Position numbers and translations under genes: made by a program
Source: JBFWNG01 sp050251195
GTDB taxonomy: Bacteria; Bdellovibrionota_B; Oligoflexia; Oligoflexales; Oligoflexaceae
Direction of reading: 5' to 3'
DNA: 64,000 nucleotides
Assembly: GCA_050251195.1 (NCBI GenBank)
Contig: JBFWNG010000011.1
Coordinates: 1-64,000 of the forward strand
The notes under the pieces: model-generated
What the model saw: the letters and a program-made list of their open reading frames with translations, nothing else
Told to the model about the DNA's origin: nothing
Database searches by the model: none
Shown: piece by piece, positions 8,184-15,489 of the stretch
Layout: each line of letters begins with the position of its first letter
Position numbering within the stretch: position 1 is the stretch's first letter

Positions 8184-8330
8184 TTCTTTCCTCCTGTGTA
8201 AAAAGTTGTAATAAGTGCGACAAAGTTTCTTCGCGCGTCGGGTTTCGAGTTTCTATGATTGGAGGGGTAAGTATTCAAGCAGGGAATGAAAGCGCGGACA
8301 TAAACTGTTGCCAGCTGTCACCACTCAGGA
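8120..8330 (-). repeat. Degraded copy of the 4690-4890 block
   Basis: Two stretches match in the same order and spacing. CTAAAACCTGCGGTCGATAG and the following ten bases are shared at about 4689 and 8131. At about 4832-4877 and 8269-8314 both copies read 'TCAA..AGGGA.TGAAAGCG...ATAAACTGTTG.CAGCTGTCACCA'. In the first copy this is the 3' end of one gene plus the signal peptide of the next. In the second copy only the signal peptide is still in a gene. Confidence 0.75.
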
Positions 8331-8375
8331 AGCCGGCTCGCGGAGACCATGACAACCCTACTGGCACAAGCCTTC

Positions 8376-9285
8376 TTAGTTATTTGTCGCGTCCAAAGGA
8401 ATGAGATTGACGTTGAGGTGGTAAATCGAGGTTTTATGGGTCCCAGACTCTAGGAACTCCGTAAGGTCTTTGCGAAATTTGTCGATCATAGCGTCTGCAA
8501 ACTTCAGTTTTTCGGGGTTGACCGCCATGGTCGTTCCCGTAACGCGACGTTGTTCAAAGTCCGAATGGTCCAGCAAACGTTCTGCCTTCTTTAACATCGC
8601 TCGATGTACCGACCGGAGTCCCTCTGACGGGCAAGCTTGAAACGTATGTTCCGTTTTCCCGCTTAAGAAAGCCGTGCATGAGCAAGCGCTGTACAGCGAT
8701 GTCAGCAGCGACGGGATCAATGCCGAGCCGCTTCGCAATCCAACCCGAGTCGGGTTGGAAATCGACCACCTTTGTCAATTCCATGATACCGATGTGGTAC
8801 CATCTGGAAAAAAAATCGTAAAATTCAAAGCAGATGGCGTAAGCGTTTTTTCGATTGTAAACACTTTCGATTTTTTCCAAGATCGCGCTTCGATCATCAT
8901 CCGATGAGTTTTCATAACGGACGTGCAAACAAAAAGCTTGAGCCTGATCCTCAGTCCATCGCAATCGCCGGACTATCTTTGATTGCGCAGAGGTAGGTCC
9001 GTTCCTTTGTAAAGACGATGATGATGGTGGACTATGGATAAGTGAAATAGCAAAATCTGGAAACCAATATAGCGCCGATGATTGCGGCATAGATGGGCGA
9101 TTTGCAGCTCCTTCTAATAACGACGAAAACGAACGGGCGAGCCGTTTTTTAGGCCCCGCTCGCCAATGGGTGTGGATACAGCACAAACCTTGAGTGTAAG
9201 CCGCGATTTGAAAGTCCACCATTTTCAGCAATCTAGTGGTAGCGACGGCACCACCATAGATGGAATCACAGCGGCATACAAGCAC
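8376..9285 (-). pseudogene. TIGR02147/DUF4423 regulator, frameshifted
   Basis: Two frames together encode most of a TIGR02147 protein. The frame 8554-9285 gives the middle (AICFEFYDFFSRWYHIGIME, LTKVVDFQPDSGWIAKRLGI, then DPVAADIAVQRLLMHGFLKR), matching 'F.kWYH.AI.EL..l.df..dp.wIA.rLgi...a...i..L...GLl'. The C-terminus (RLLDHSDFEQRRVTGTTMAV and on) continues in the frame that ends at 8376, so a frameshift lies near 8600-8640. The N-terminal helix-turn-helix is poorly conserved. It diverges from the trypsin-like gene at 9395. Intact relatives are at 45082-45888 and 50682-51500. Confidence 0.75.
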
Positions 9286-9394
9286 CTGCAGTGATCGTTC
9301 TTCAAAACCTGCGTCTGTCTTGCGGCTTGAAAAATGTCTCCTGGCTAGTTAAAGTAATAAGCAAAGGTCAAGATTTTCAATGATGAGGAATATC

Positions 9395-10231
9395 ATGCGC
9401 AGTCTGCTCCCTCTGCTCCTACCGTTTCTTTTTATAGGTATATACGGTTGCAAATCTCGATCCCATTCCGATGTCAAAATTTATGACGGACAGATTGTGG
9501 AAGAAAGCGATCCTATTGCTAAATCCATCGTGCAGATTTCCGGCGGTCCGTGCACCGCGGGGATAATTGCTCCCAAGGTTCTCCTGACCGCGGCACACTG
9601 CGTGACAGACGACAACTTACGTCCTAAATATACGGTTACGTTCCGAACACAGAGTCGTTCGGCAACCAACGTGGATAAACTAGAGATCTTAACCTCTACG
9701 AATGTGGTTGTGCATCCTCAATACGATGCCAAAGCCGAAAAGCTCGAGCAAGCCGATTCTGACATTGCACTGATAATGCTTAACGAGGAGCAAAGCCTGC
9801 TCAATGGGTATATTCCCCTTCCAATTGCCGCTCCAAATTTTCCGATTCCAGACCCCGCCACCGAGAGAGTCGTAGGGGTGTTGGCCGGATTTGGGTTTAA
9901 TAATCTCCCTGCTAATCCCGCTCCTCAGCCAATCTTCGGGATTCTCATGAAAACGAAGAGTACCCTTACCGACGTCACAAAAAGCGGAAGACTAAAATTT
10001 GTGGCGGGTGAGGGTGAAGGGGCCTTGTGCGGCGGTGACTCTGGTGGTCCGGGTTTTTTTGAGACTGCGAACGGATTTGTTGTCGTGGGCGTTAATATCA
10101 TGAGTGGCTGCAGCAAAGGGTTTAAAGACGGAAAGTGGTCTATTCTTAATGACGTGCGTTTTTACCACGATTGGATTCGCGGGACGATTGCGAAAACAGG
10201 GTTTGAGCAGCCTAAGTATGTTTCGCAGTAG
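9395..10231 (+). CDS. Trypsin-like (S1) serine protease lipoprotein
   Basis: 278 residues from the ATG at 9395, which has GAGG seven bases upstream; an ATG at 9380 is in frame but lacks a site. The lipobox IGIYGC puts the acyl-Cys at about 19, followed by KSRS. The S1 triad is complete: His68 in LTAAHC, Asp123 in DSDIALI, Ser216 in CGGDSGGP. The activation-like region is IVEESDPIAKSIVQISGG. It is probably an outer-membrane-anchored exoprotease. It lies divergent to a broken TIGR02147 regulator, the same kind of neighbour seen beside other proteases in the window. Confidence 0.9.
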   Translation: MRSLLPLLLPFLFIGIYGCKSRSHSDVKIYDGQIVEESDPIAKSIVQISGGPCTAGIIAPKVLLTAAHCVTDDNLRPKYTVTFRTQSRSATNVDKLEILTSTNVVVHPQYDAKAEKLEQADSDIALIMLNEEQSLLNGYIPLPIAAPNFPIPDPATERVVGVLAGFGFNNLPANPAPQPIFGILMKTKSTLTDVTKSGRLKFVAGEGEGALCGGDSGGPGFFETANGFVVVGVNIMSGCSKGFKDGKWSILNDVRFYHDWIRGTIAKTGFEQPKYVSQ

Positions 10232-10557
10232 GATGATACTGCACCCTGTAAGTCGTTGACAGGACTCATTGTGGTTTCGCGCTGATGGTACTCTTTTAAG
10301 GACTTTTGAGGCTAAACTTCAGCCTTCGAACCCGCCACCCTTTAACCCACTTGAACCCTTATTCGCTTCTGTGAGCTATCCCATACCCATTAGGAATCCC
10401 CTCCACGGGAAAATCGTGCTGGGGCTTGGCTCAGCCTCGGGGGTCGTCCGAGGAATCCCGGATGATCATTTAACTCTCGAAAAATGGTCGGTTTGGTACA
10501 TTCTAAAAAGGCAAATTTAGGCCTTGTAATTACTATGCTCTAATTACTATACTCTCT
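10232..10557. other. Stretch without a supported gene
   Basis: A TTG-started plus-strand frame (10269-10520) is present but has no ribosome site and no family resemblance. I see no hairpin or promoter that I would call here. Confidence 0.4.
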
Positions 10558-10824
10558 TCACCCGCCAGCAGCTTTAGGTTTGGTCAAATGCTTGCCTTCG
10601 CGGTAAATAGCCTCAGGACAAAGGTCATAACCGTTTGGCCACGTTGGTGCGCCTGACTCTAAGAAAACTTTGGTGAAGAACTTTTCGTCTTTAAGCGGCT
10701 GTGCCATTGCGCCAGTGCTCGTGCCAATACTGCTCATGTCGTATTCGACAAGCTCACCATGCTCGTAGGTACAGAGCAGGGAAAAATCGGAGTTAGCTTT
10801 AACGTTGATAACTTTGTGGATCAT
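10558..10824 (-). CDS. DUF2442 family protein
   Basis: 88 residues from the ATG at 10824, whose start overlaps the upstream stop by ATGA. The pattern is that of DUF2442: MIHKVINVKANSDFSLLCTY, then HGELVEYDMSSI, PLKDEKFFTKVF, and the end TWPNGYDLCPEAIY ('WPNGaDLaPe.lY' in the family). A longer frame upstream was rejected because the coupled start fits the domain boundary. DUF2442 genes are commonly paired with DUF4160 genes. The pair is often discussed as toxin-antitoxin-like, but the biochemical role is not established. Confidence 0.85.
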   Translation of the reverse strand: MIHKVINVKANSDFSLLCTYEHGELVEYDMSSIGTSTGAMAQPLKDEKFFTKVFLESGAPTWPNGYDLCPEAIYREGKHLTKPKAAGG

Positions 10825-11075
10825 GGCTGGTCTGCTCCAGGAATTCGGAACAAAGCGCCTTCTTGACGAGCAAGTTCCCAATTCTTCAAAAGTTCATCTT
10901 GATGCTCTAATGCCCAATCACGGAGGATGTTTTGGGCTTTTTTAGGAAAGGTTCCGTCGATTAAAAGGCCGGTCTTTATATCGAAATCCTGATATTCAGC
11001 ATGGAAATGCGGCGGATTATGGTCGCGGAAATGCATTTTGACGATGATGCCGAAAAACATAGAAATGACTGGCAT
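10821..11075 (-). CDS. DUF4160 family protein
   Basis: 84 residues. The DUF4160 signature is complete: MPVISMFFGIIVKMHFRDHN followed by PPHFHAEYQDFD, then the helical end ILRDWALEHQDELLKNWELA. The His-rich 'DHNPPHFHAEY' stretch is diagnostic of the family. It is the first gene of a two-gene unit with DUF2442, linked by a four-base overlap. A toxin-antitoxin-like function is inference from the pairing. Confidence 0.88.
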   Translation of the reverse strand: MPVISMFFGIIVKMHFRDHNPPHFHAEYQDFDIKTGLLIDGTFPKKAQNILRDWALEHQDELLKNWELARQEGALFRIPGADQP

Positions 11076-11216
11076 TTAGTGTCACCTTCATTCCATCTTA
11101 GGTAGAAAAAACGGCGCAAAAGCGCTTCAATTTTAACAGAATCCCGATTTATAGTCAAAGCAGTAAAGCCTTGGGCGGAGGTGCGCCGCAGACCAACCAC
11201 CTTGCAGCGCTCGGTA

Positions 11217-11588
11217 TCAGATTTTTCCTCGCCATCTTTCGAAGACCATCCGAGCGGTTCCTATCTTCCAAAGCAACCCTTTCTTGGTCCGATACCCGTT
11301 CAAATTGAGCTTCTTAACGACGTCGTTCCAGGCCAGCCCTTGACGTTGCCGCAGTTCCACAATGTATCGAGCCGTCTTCAAATCTTTGCGATCATCGAGG
11401 AGCCGACCTGCTACAAGACGCTTTCCAAAAGGTACTCGCTGGGTGAAGCGATAGTTATCGGTTGCCTGACCTTTTCCTTGCATCTTCCGAACTCCCATCT
11501 GATGCAATCGGGTTAATACTGCTGCTTTCGAAAGGCCCACCTGCTCCGCGATCTCAAAGTTCATGTCAGTAAGGCGTTTTCGAATCAA
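11217..11588 (-). pseudogene. Recombinase-like or HTH fragment
   Basis: The 123-residue frame has only a TTG start, and the frame stays open upstream to about 11660, so the N-terminus is ill-defined. There are two helix-turn-helix-like regions. One is FEIAEQVGLSKAAVLTRLHQ. The other (VVKKLNLNGYRTKKGLLWKI followed by GTARMVFERW) resembles the 'L...G..T..G..W....v..il' segment of serine-recombinase C-terminal domains. No catalytic domain is present. It is most likely the 3' remnant of a recombinase or phage-type gene. The assignment is by eye. Confidence 0.4.
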
Positions 11589-11991
11589 CCAGTGGGACTC
11601 AAAAATGTCGACGTAGGAATCTGGCAGGTAGATTTTATGAGTTATACTCTAGGCTACTTTGATGAAGAAAGCCGTACGTTCGCTCCTAACGACGATCCGT
11701 TCGGCCTGAGAATAGACAATGAGGTTTAAATGTAGGAAACTGTAAAGTATGTGACGCTAATAAAGTGTAAAGGGTGTCCCCATAAGTACATATGTCTCAG
11801 ATGTCACAGTAATCCTGTGAACCGTAACGAAGCCTCAGAGCCTTTAACTCCAAATCCTCAGAAGCCCTTTTCAGACCGCCTCGTTTCGCCGATCGCCCTG
11901 CGAAAATTTTTTCGCGGCGGCATCCCGGCGAGCAAGAAGGCACCCGTCCGCCTAAAAATAGATAAACAAACCTCTCTTTAGAACCATCTTT
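11589..11991. other. Stretch without a supported gene
   Basis: It holds a 30-codon frame (11637-11729, beginning MSYTLGYFDEESRTFAPNDD) and a GTG-started frame with a CxxC...CxxC motif (11751-11981). Neither has a ribosome site or family support. The region sits between a recombinase-like fragment and a transposase fragment and looks like degraded mobile DNA. Confidence 0.35.
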
Positions 11992-12273
11992 TTAGCGTGG
12001 ATAAGACGTCCTAGCCCACAAGCGCTCTATTTCTAGCGCGGCGAACGCACCGCGTCGGTCCAAGCATTCCGCACCTGCTATAAAACCTAGCACCAAGGCC
12101 CTAAATTTCTCATATGGGCTGGTCTTACTGCGGATTTTTTGTGTGGGTAAAAAGGCTTCAACCCTTTGCATACCTAGCGTTTGCATAAGATGTTCTATTG
12201 TATGAAGGCCGCCTAATGAAGAGAGGGCTTTATTCAAGGCTTGAAGTTTGGTATTTGTGTTTAAGGCCTTCAT
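11992..12273 (-). pseudogene. IS1380-type transposase, N-terminal fragment
   Basis: 93 residues. The middle (PYEKFRALVLGFIAGAECLD) is typical of the N-terminal domain of IS1380-family transposases. After 'AECLD' the frame changes to unrelated sequence (RRGAFAALEIERLW), so the catalytic DDE domain is missing. A nine-base inverted pair (GAAAAATCC / GGATTTTTC), spaced about 30 bases, lies just upstream of the start (about 12282-12332) and could be part of the old terminus. The copy is not functional. Confidence 0.6.
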
Positions 12274-12442
12274 TGGTCGGAAAAATCCCCTGTTTATTGT
12301 TGTTGTGGTAAATAACTTTAAGCAGGATTTTTCTTTTTAGGCTACCTTTTTCTCCTCGCTAACTTTCCATGGTCAATAGACATCTGTTTAGTGATCAACT
12401 ATGTGTTGAGGATTAACTATTTGCACAGGACCATTCATTCAA

Positions 12443-12470
12443 TTGAGCTACATTTTCTATATGCGATAAT
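12443..12470 (+). promoter_or_regulatory. Candidate sigma-70-type promoter for the lipoprotein at 12507
   Basis: TTGAGC (12443-12448) and GATAAT (12465-12470) are separated by 16 bases in AT-rich DNA about 37 bases before the start codon. A GGAG ribosome site follows. The match is by eye. Confidence 0.4.
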
Positions 12471-12506
12471 ATATGTTATATTTTGTGAACACCAAATGGA
12501 GAACGT

Positions 12507-13265
12507 ATGCGCGCGATTACCATTCTGCTGTTAGGGATACTTTTTTCGTTTATCTCCTGTAAATCGAGAGATAGGTCATCTAATTCTGAAGCTAAGGCCG
12601 TTGTGACGGGCAACGAAGAAGGGCCGTCTTACTTTATGCATAAGTCCAGTTCGGGACAGTATTTTTGTATCCGAACGTGTCCCATGGGGATCGCAGGTGC
12701 CGAAGCGGAGCAGTCAAAGCTTTACGGAATCTGCAAGTTATCGGGCGCTGTAAGTTTTGATGTTATTGCAAATGTCGGCCTTTCCTTTCCTGAAAAGGCA
12801 GATGAAATCATGTCGGATTCGGTGTACGTCGAACTCATGACGGAGGAATACAAAACAACCGTTGACGAGCTTTTAGCCGAATCTACTACTGACGTGGGAA
12901 ATGAGTGCGTTATACTTGGGCGATTTAAGCCATCTAACCCGACAACTTCGGGAGGAGGGGGAGGAGGGGGAGGAGGACCCACGCTGCAAACAGCGAAAAA
13001 GTTTGTATTCAAACATGGTGGATACAGTTCCCTCTATTTGGAATATTCTGCATTCAATGACGGCAAATACGGATCGTTTCAGAAGAAAGTTGTCAAACAA
13101 GGCACGACCACCGCTTTAGGAGTAACCGGTTCCCGTATCGAGCTTTACAAATATTTTTATGACGAGAAGCGCCAGCAAAAAACAACTTCCCTTGGTCGGA
13201 TCATTCAGTTTGTTGACCCTTATTACTCGAGCACAATCACTGAGCATGTTATAACTTCCAGATGA
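12507..13265 (+). CDS. Lipoprotein with polyglycine linker
   Basis: 252 residues. The signal MRAITILLLGILFSFISCKS ends in a lipobox with the acyl-Cys at 18. A first domain (about residues 45-140) has cysteines in YFCIRTCPMG and YGICKLSG and in GNECVILG. A run of nine glycines (about residues 151-159) links it to a second basic, Tyr-rich domain (VFKHGGYSSLYLEYSAFNDG, KYFYDEKRQQKT). The Gly run is encoded by GGAGGG-type repeats and is G-rich enough to form a quadruplex or slip. No family was recognised. Confidence 0.75.
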   Translation: MRAITILLLGILFSFISCKSRDRSSNSEAKAVVTGNEEGPSYFMHKSSSGQYFCIRTCPMGIAGAEAEQSKLYGICKLSGAVSFDVIANVGLSFPEKADEIMSDSVYVELMTEEYKTTVDELLAESTTDVGNECVILGRFKPSNPTTSGGGGGGGGGPTLQTAKKFVFKHGGYSSLYLEYSAFNDGKYGSFQKKVVKQGTTTALGVTGSRIELYKYFYDEKRQQKTTSLGRIIQFVDPYYSSTITEHVITSR

Positions 13266-13385
13266 GTACGAGCTTTTTCTCCTGCAGACTAAAGGGGCAC
13301 CTTAGGAATCCCTCCCTCTTTAATGCAGCTTCTATAACGTGGAGTACCTTCTCACCGAACTCTGAAATCAGATATCTTTTATCCG

Positions 13386-13643
13386 TTATTTGTTATCTAT
13401 TATCTGACTAAATACATATCCGTCGCCGTAGACGCTATCGATCGATACGCCGGCATGAGATAAATGCTTACGTATTTTGCAAATATAACTGGTCGTCCCT
13501 GACGATCCTTGCCACGCGTTGCAGTTCAAACTTTCCATAGAATCTTTGTGCCTAACAAAAAGGATCTTTGACGATACTTCGCCGTTGGTGCTCACCAACA
13601 GATACGAGATGACAGACAGTATCATGATGATCGCAGACATCAA
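13386..13643 (-). pseudogene. Winged-helix (OmpR-type) DNA-binding domain fragment
   Basis: The C-terminal half (TTSYICKIRKHLSHAGVSID followed by SVYGDGYVFS) follows the OmpR winged-helix pattern 'v..hI..lRkkL...g..I.tv.g.GY.f'. The preceding ISYLLVSTNGEVSSKILF fits 'LL..LL...g.vvsre.L'. The frame remains open upstream to about 13710 without a receiver domain or a good start. It is probably a decayed C-terminus of a response-regulator-like protein. The domain call is by eye. Confidence 0.45.
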
Positions 13644-13853
13644 TTCTATGAGCCTGTCCGTCGGGCTCAGTATGGTTCCTGGACGGAACCTACAAAGCCT
13701 AAATGTGCCTTAATGATCGAAGCGGGATTCCGCGGACGGTCTCGAGGCCGAGCCAAGCTGCTGCGCCATCTTGATATATTGAAAAATTTATGAAAAATAA
13801 GAAAAAACGGGCTTCTTGCTGCATGAATTTCATTTGCTTGCCATCAAGCGAAA

Positions 13854-14122
13854 TAGATTTTTGCCGTTCCAACGCTAAAGAATCCTAAACTATCTCGCCT
13901 GGATACGATCATACCTGCTTATTGGACGATTCTGGGGTCAAGTGTTGGGGGTACAGCAATAATGGTCAAACGAATGCTCCTCTACTCAAGAACCCCAAAC
14001 TGATAGAAGCTGGAGGAGGTATCGGTTACGTCCATACATGCGCATTAGACGATACAGGAGTTGTATGTTGGGGTGACAATACCTATGGTGAAATTGATGT
14101 GCCTCAAGTTCTTAAACGCTAG
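13854..14122 (+). pseudogene. RCC1-type repeat protein remnant
   Basis: Two RCC1/BNR-like units are visible: HTCLLDDSGVKCWGYSNNGQ and HTCALDDTGVVCWGDNTYGE, each followed by 'LKNPKL' or 'VPQVLK' linkers. A third 'VPTLKNPKLS' linker upstream is in another frame, so there is a frameshift at about 13888. Such repeats form beta-propellers in large exported proteins; here only about two blades remain, with no signal peptide. Confidence 0.6.
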
Positions 14123-14132
14123 CACAACGAAG

Positions 14133-14159
14133 TGTGGCGAGCTTACCAAGCTCGCCACA
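14133..14159. terminator. Perfect 12-bp hairpin at the end of the RCC1 remnant
   Basis: The arms TGTGGCGAGCTT and AAGCTCGCCACA pair perfectly around a three-base loop, starting 11 bases after the RCC1 stop. There is no strong T-run, so efficiency is uncertain. A 61-residue minus-strand frame (14143-14328) ends inside the hairpin; I do not consider it well supported. Confidence 0.5.
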
Positions 14160-14377
14160 AGTTCGTAAGGAAATCGATATTACAATACTGCGGATAGTAT
14201 GTCGGGCAACCGTTTTCTTCGAGGTAGGGCTTGATCTTGTTGACCAGAGATTCCTTATCTAGTCGTCCCTGAGAAACAGATATTGATCGCCTTTCCAGAA
14301 AAAAAGTTAGCAAGAATTTTAGCCTCATTTATTCCGATAGAAGCTTTGCTTGCCCCAAAGACGGATTACCACCCCAA

Positions 14378-14623
14378 ATGTGGAAGGCTTCCTTGAAGTT
14401 CGGCATTTCGCCTGACGACCTTGGTTTCCCATTGAAATTGCAGGAAAAAACCGGAGACGGCCGCCCCGATACATACAAGCAATGCCACTATCAATGCAGT
14501 CTTCATGGGGAGATCATATTTTCTGGGCGGTTGGGCCTTTTTTCTTTGAGCAAAAAATTCTCGCTAGCCGGGGTACCAAAAGACTACAATGGACAAAACC
14601 AGCTTAAATGGATCGACATATGA
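14378..14623 (+). pseudogene. C-terminal part of an unknown protein
   Basis: The frame is open from about 14272 but the ATG at 14378 has no ribosome site, so this is probably a 5'-truncated gene. The sequence looks coding (ISPDDLGFPLKLQEKTGDGR and YKQCHYQCSLHGE), with paired Cys. Its TGA overlaps the start of the next gene by ATGA, which supports it having been a real upstream cistron. No family was recognised. Confidence 0.45.
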
Positions 14624-15294
14624 AAATGTTAAAATGTGTGCTGCCCATTCTCCTTTTTGTCAGACCAGGCCTCTGTTTTGCAAAATCCGTGACGGTACAA
14701 TTGGACGCTCCGGAATCTATTGTCATGTATCATTCCGATCACGTTTCTTTATACCTATCCTACGAAGACGGCGACATTACATTTCAACACGGTTTCTCGC
14801 GAGAAGAATTGCGCGAGGGAACGTTGAGCAAAGTGGTTCAACTCAGAGAAGATTCGGAGGTAGTTGATTGCTCTTTCAAATGGGATATTACGGAAGACCC
14901 GCGCATGCCTATTGAACCGAATCTGCCTCTCCTTATCTCAAAAAAAGACTCGAGTAAGCCAGTCGAGGGGCATTGTATATGGAGCGAAGATCGCAGTATC
15001 ATCAAGATTGCTACTTCGCTGAAGTTTGATGTCGTGACGATATCCGCAACGGCCGATTCGCTAAAGAATAAGAAGGCTCGTTTCTTTTATGGGACTTTGA
15101 CATATCCCGGAATGGAATCTCGATATACCTTCGACAGCAATGCGGGAGTACCAGCAGAGTGGAGGGTGAACGTTGTGGCTCCGTCTCGTATTGCTAGAGG
15201 GGTGGTGGTAAAGTGGTTCCCCAACGAAGGAAATCCTTTGGTGCAAAAATTTGATGCCGCAGGTCCAGACATTATCATCGACGGATTGGACTAA
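14620..15294 (+). CDS. Secreted protein of unknown function
   Basis: 224 residues from the ATG at 14620, which overlaps the upstream stop by four bases; an ATG at 14608 is less likely. The signal peptide is MKMLKCVLPILLFVRPGLCF with cleavage near CFAKS. The mature chain is mainly beta-strand-like (VTVQLDAPESIVMYHSDHVS, then FYGTLTYPGMESRYTF). It has two cysteines in VDCSFKW and GHCIWSE at about residues 85 and 115. It may be an immunoglobulin-like or adhesin-like domain, but no family is assigned. Confidence 0.7.
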   Translation: MKMLKCVLPILLFVRPGLCFAKSVTVQLDAPESIVMYHSDHVSLYLSYEDGDITFQHGFSREELREGTLSKVVQLREDSEVVDCSFKWDITEDPRMPIEPNLPLLISKKDSSKPVEGHCIWSEDRSIIKIATSLKFDVVTISATADSLKNKKARFFYGTLTYPGMESRYTFDSNAGVPAEWRVNVVAPSRIARGVVVKWFPNEGNPLVQKFDAAGPDIIIDGLD

Positions 15295-15489
15295 ATCAGA
15301 CATAATCCTTTTGGAACAAGGCATGAAGCCAGTTCAGATGAGACTGAGATACGGCCATCCTAGATCAAGATGATTGAGATAATTGAGGGCGAAGGAACCA
15401 TATCCGAAAGTTGCGCCAATCGCCGATTTCGAAGGCGCCGAAGTCGGCTTGCTGCCGATTTGGAGTCTTTGACCGGGAGCTATCGACAT

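Noticed and set aside
10269..10520. 83-codon TTG-started plus-strand frame
   Set aside because: No ribosome site, low-complexity Pro-rich content and no family resemblance.
11751..11981. GTG-started frame with a CxxC...CxxC motif
   Set aside because: The Cys motif is suggestive of a zinc ribbon, but the rest is not protein-like, and it lies in degraded mobile DNA without a ribosome site.
14143..14328. 61-codon minus-strand frame with a basic N-terminus
   Set aside because: It ends inside the 12-bp hairpin, has only a weak GGAA site and no recognisable content. It could be a small gene but is not supported.
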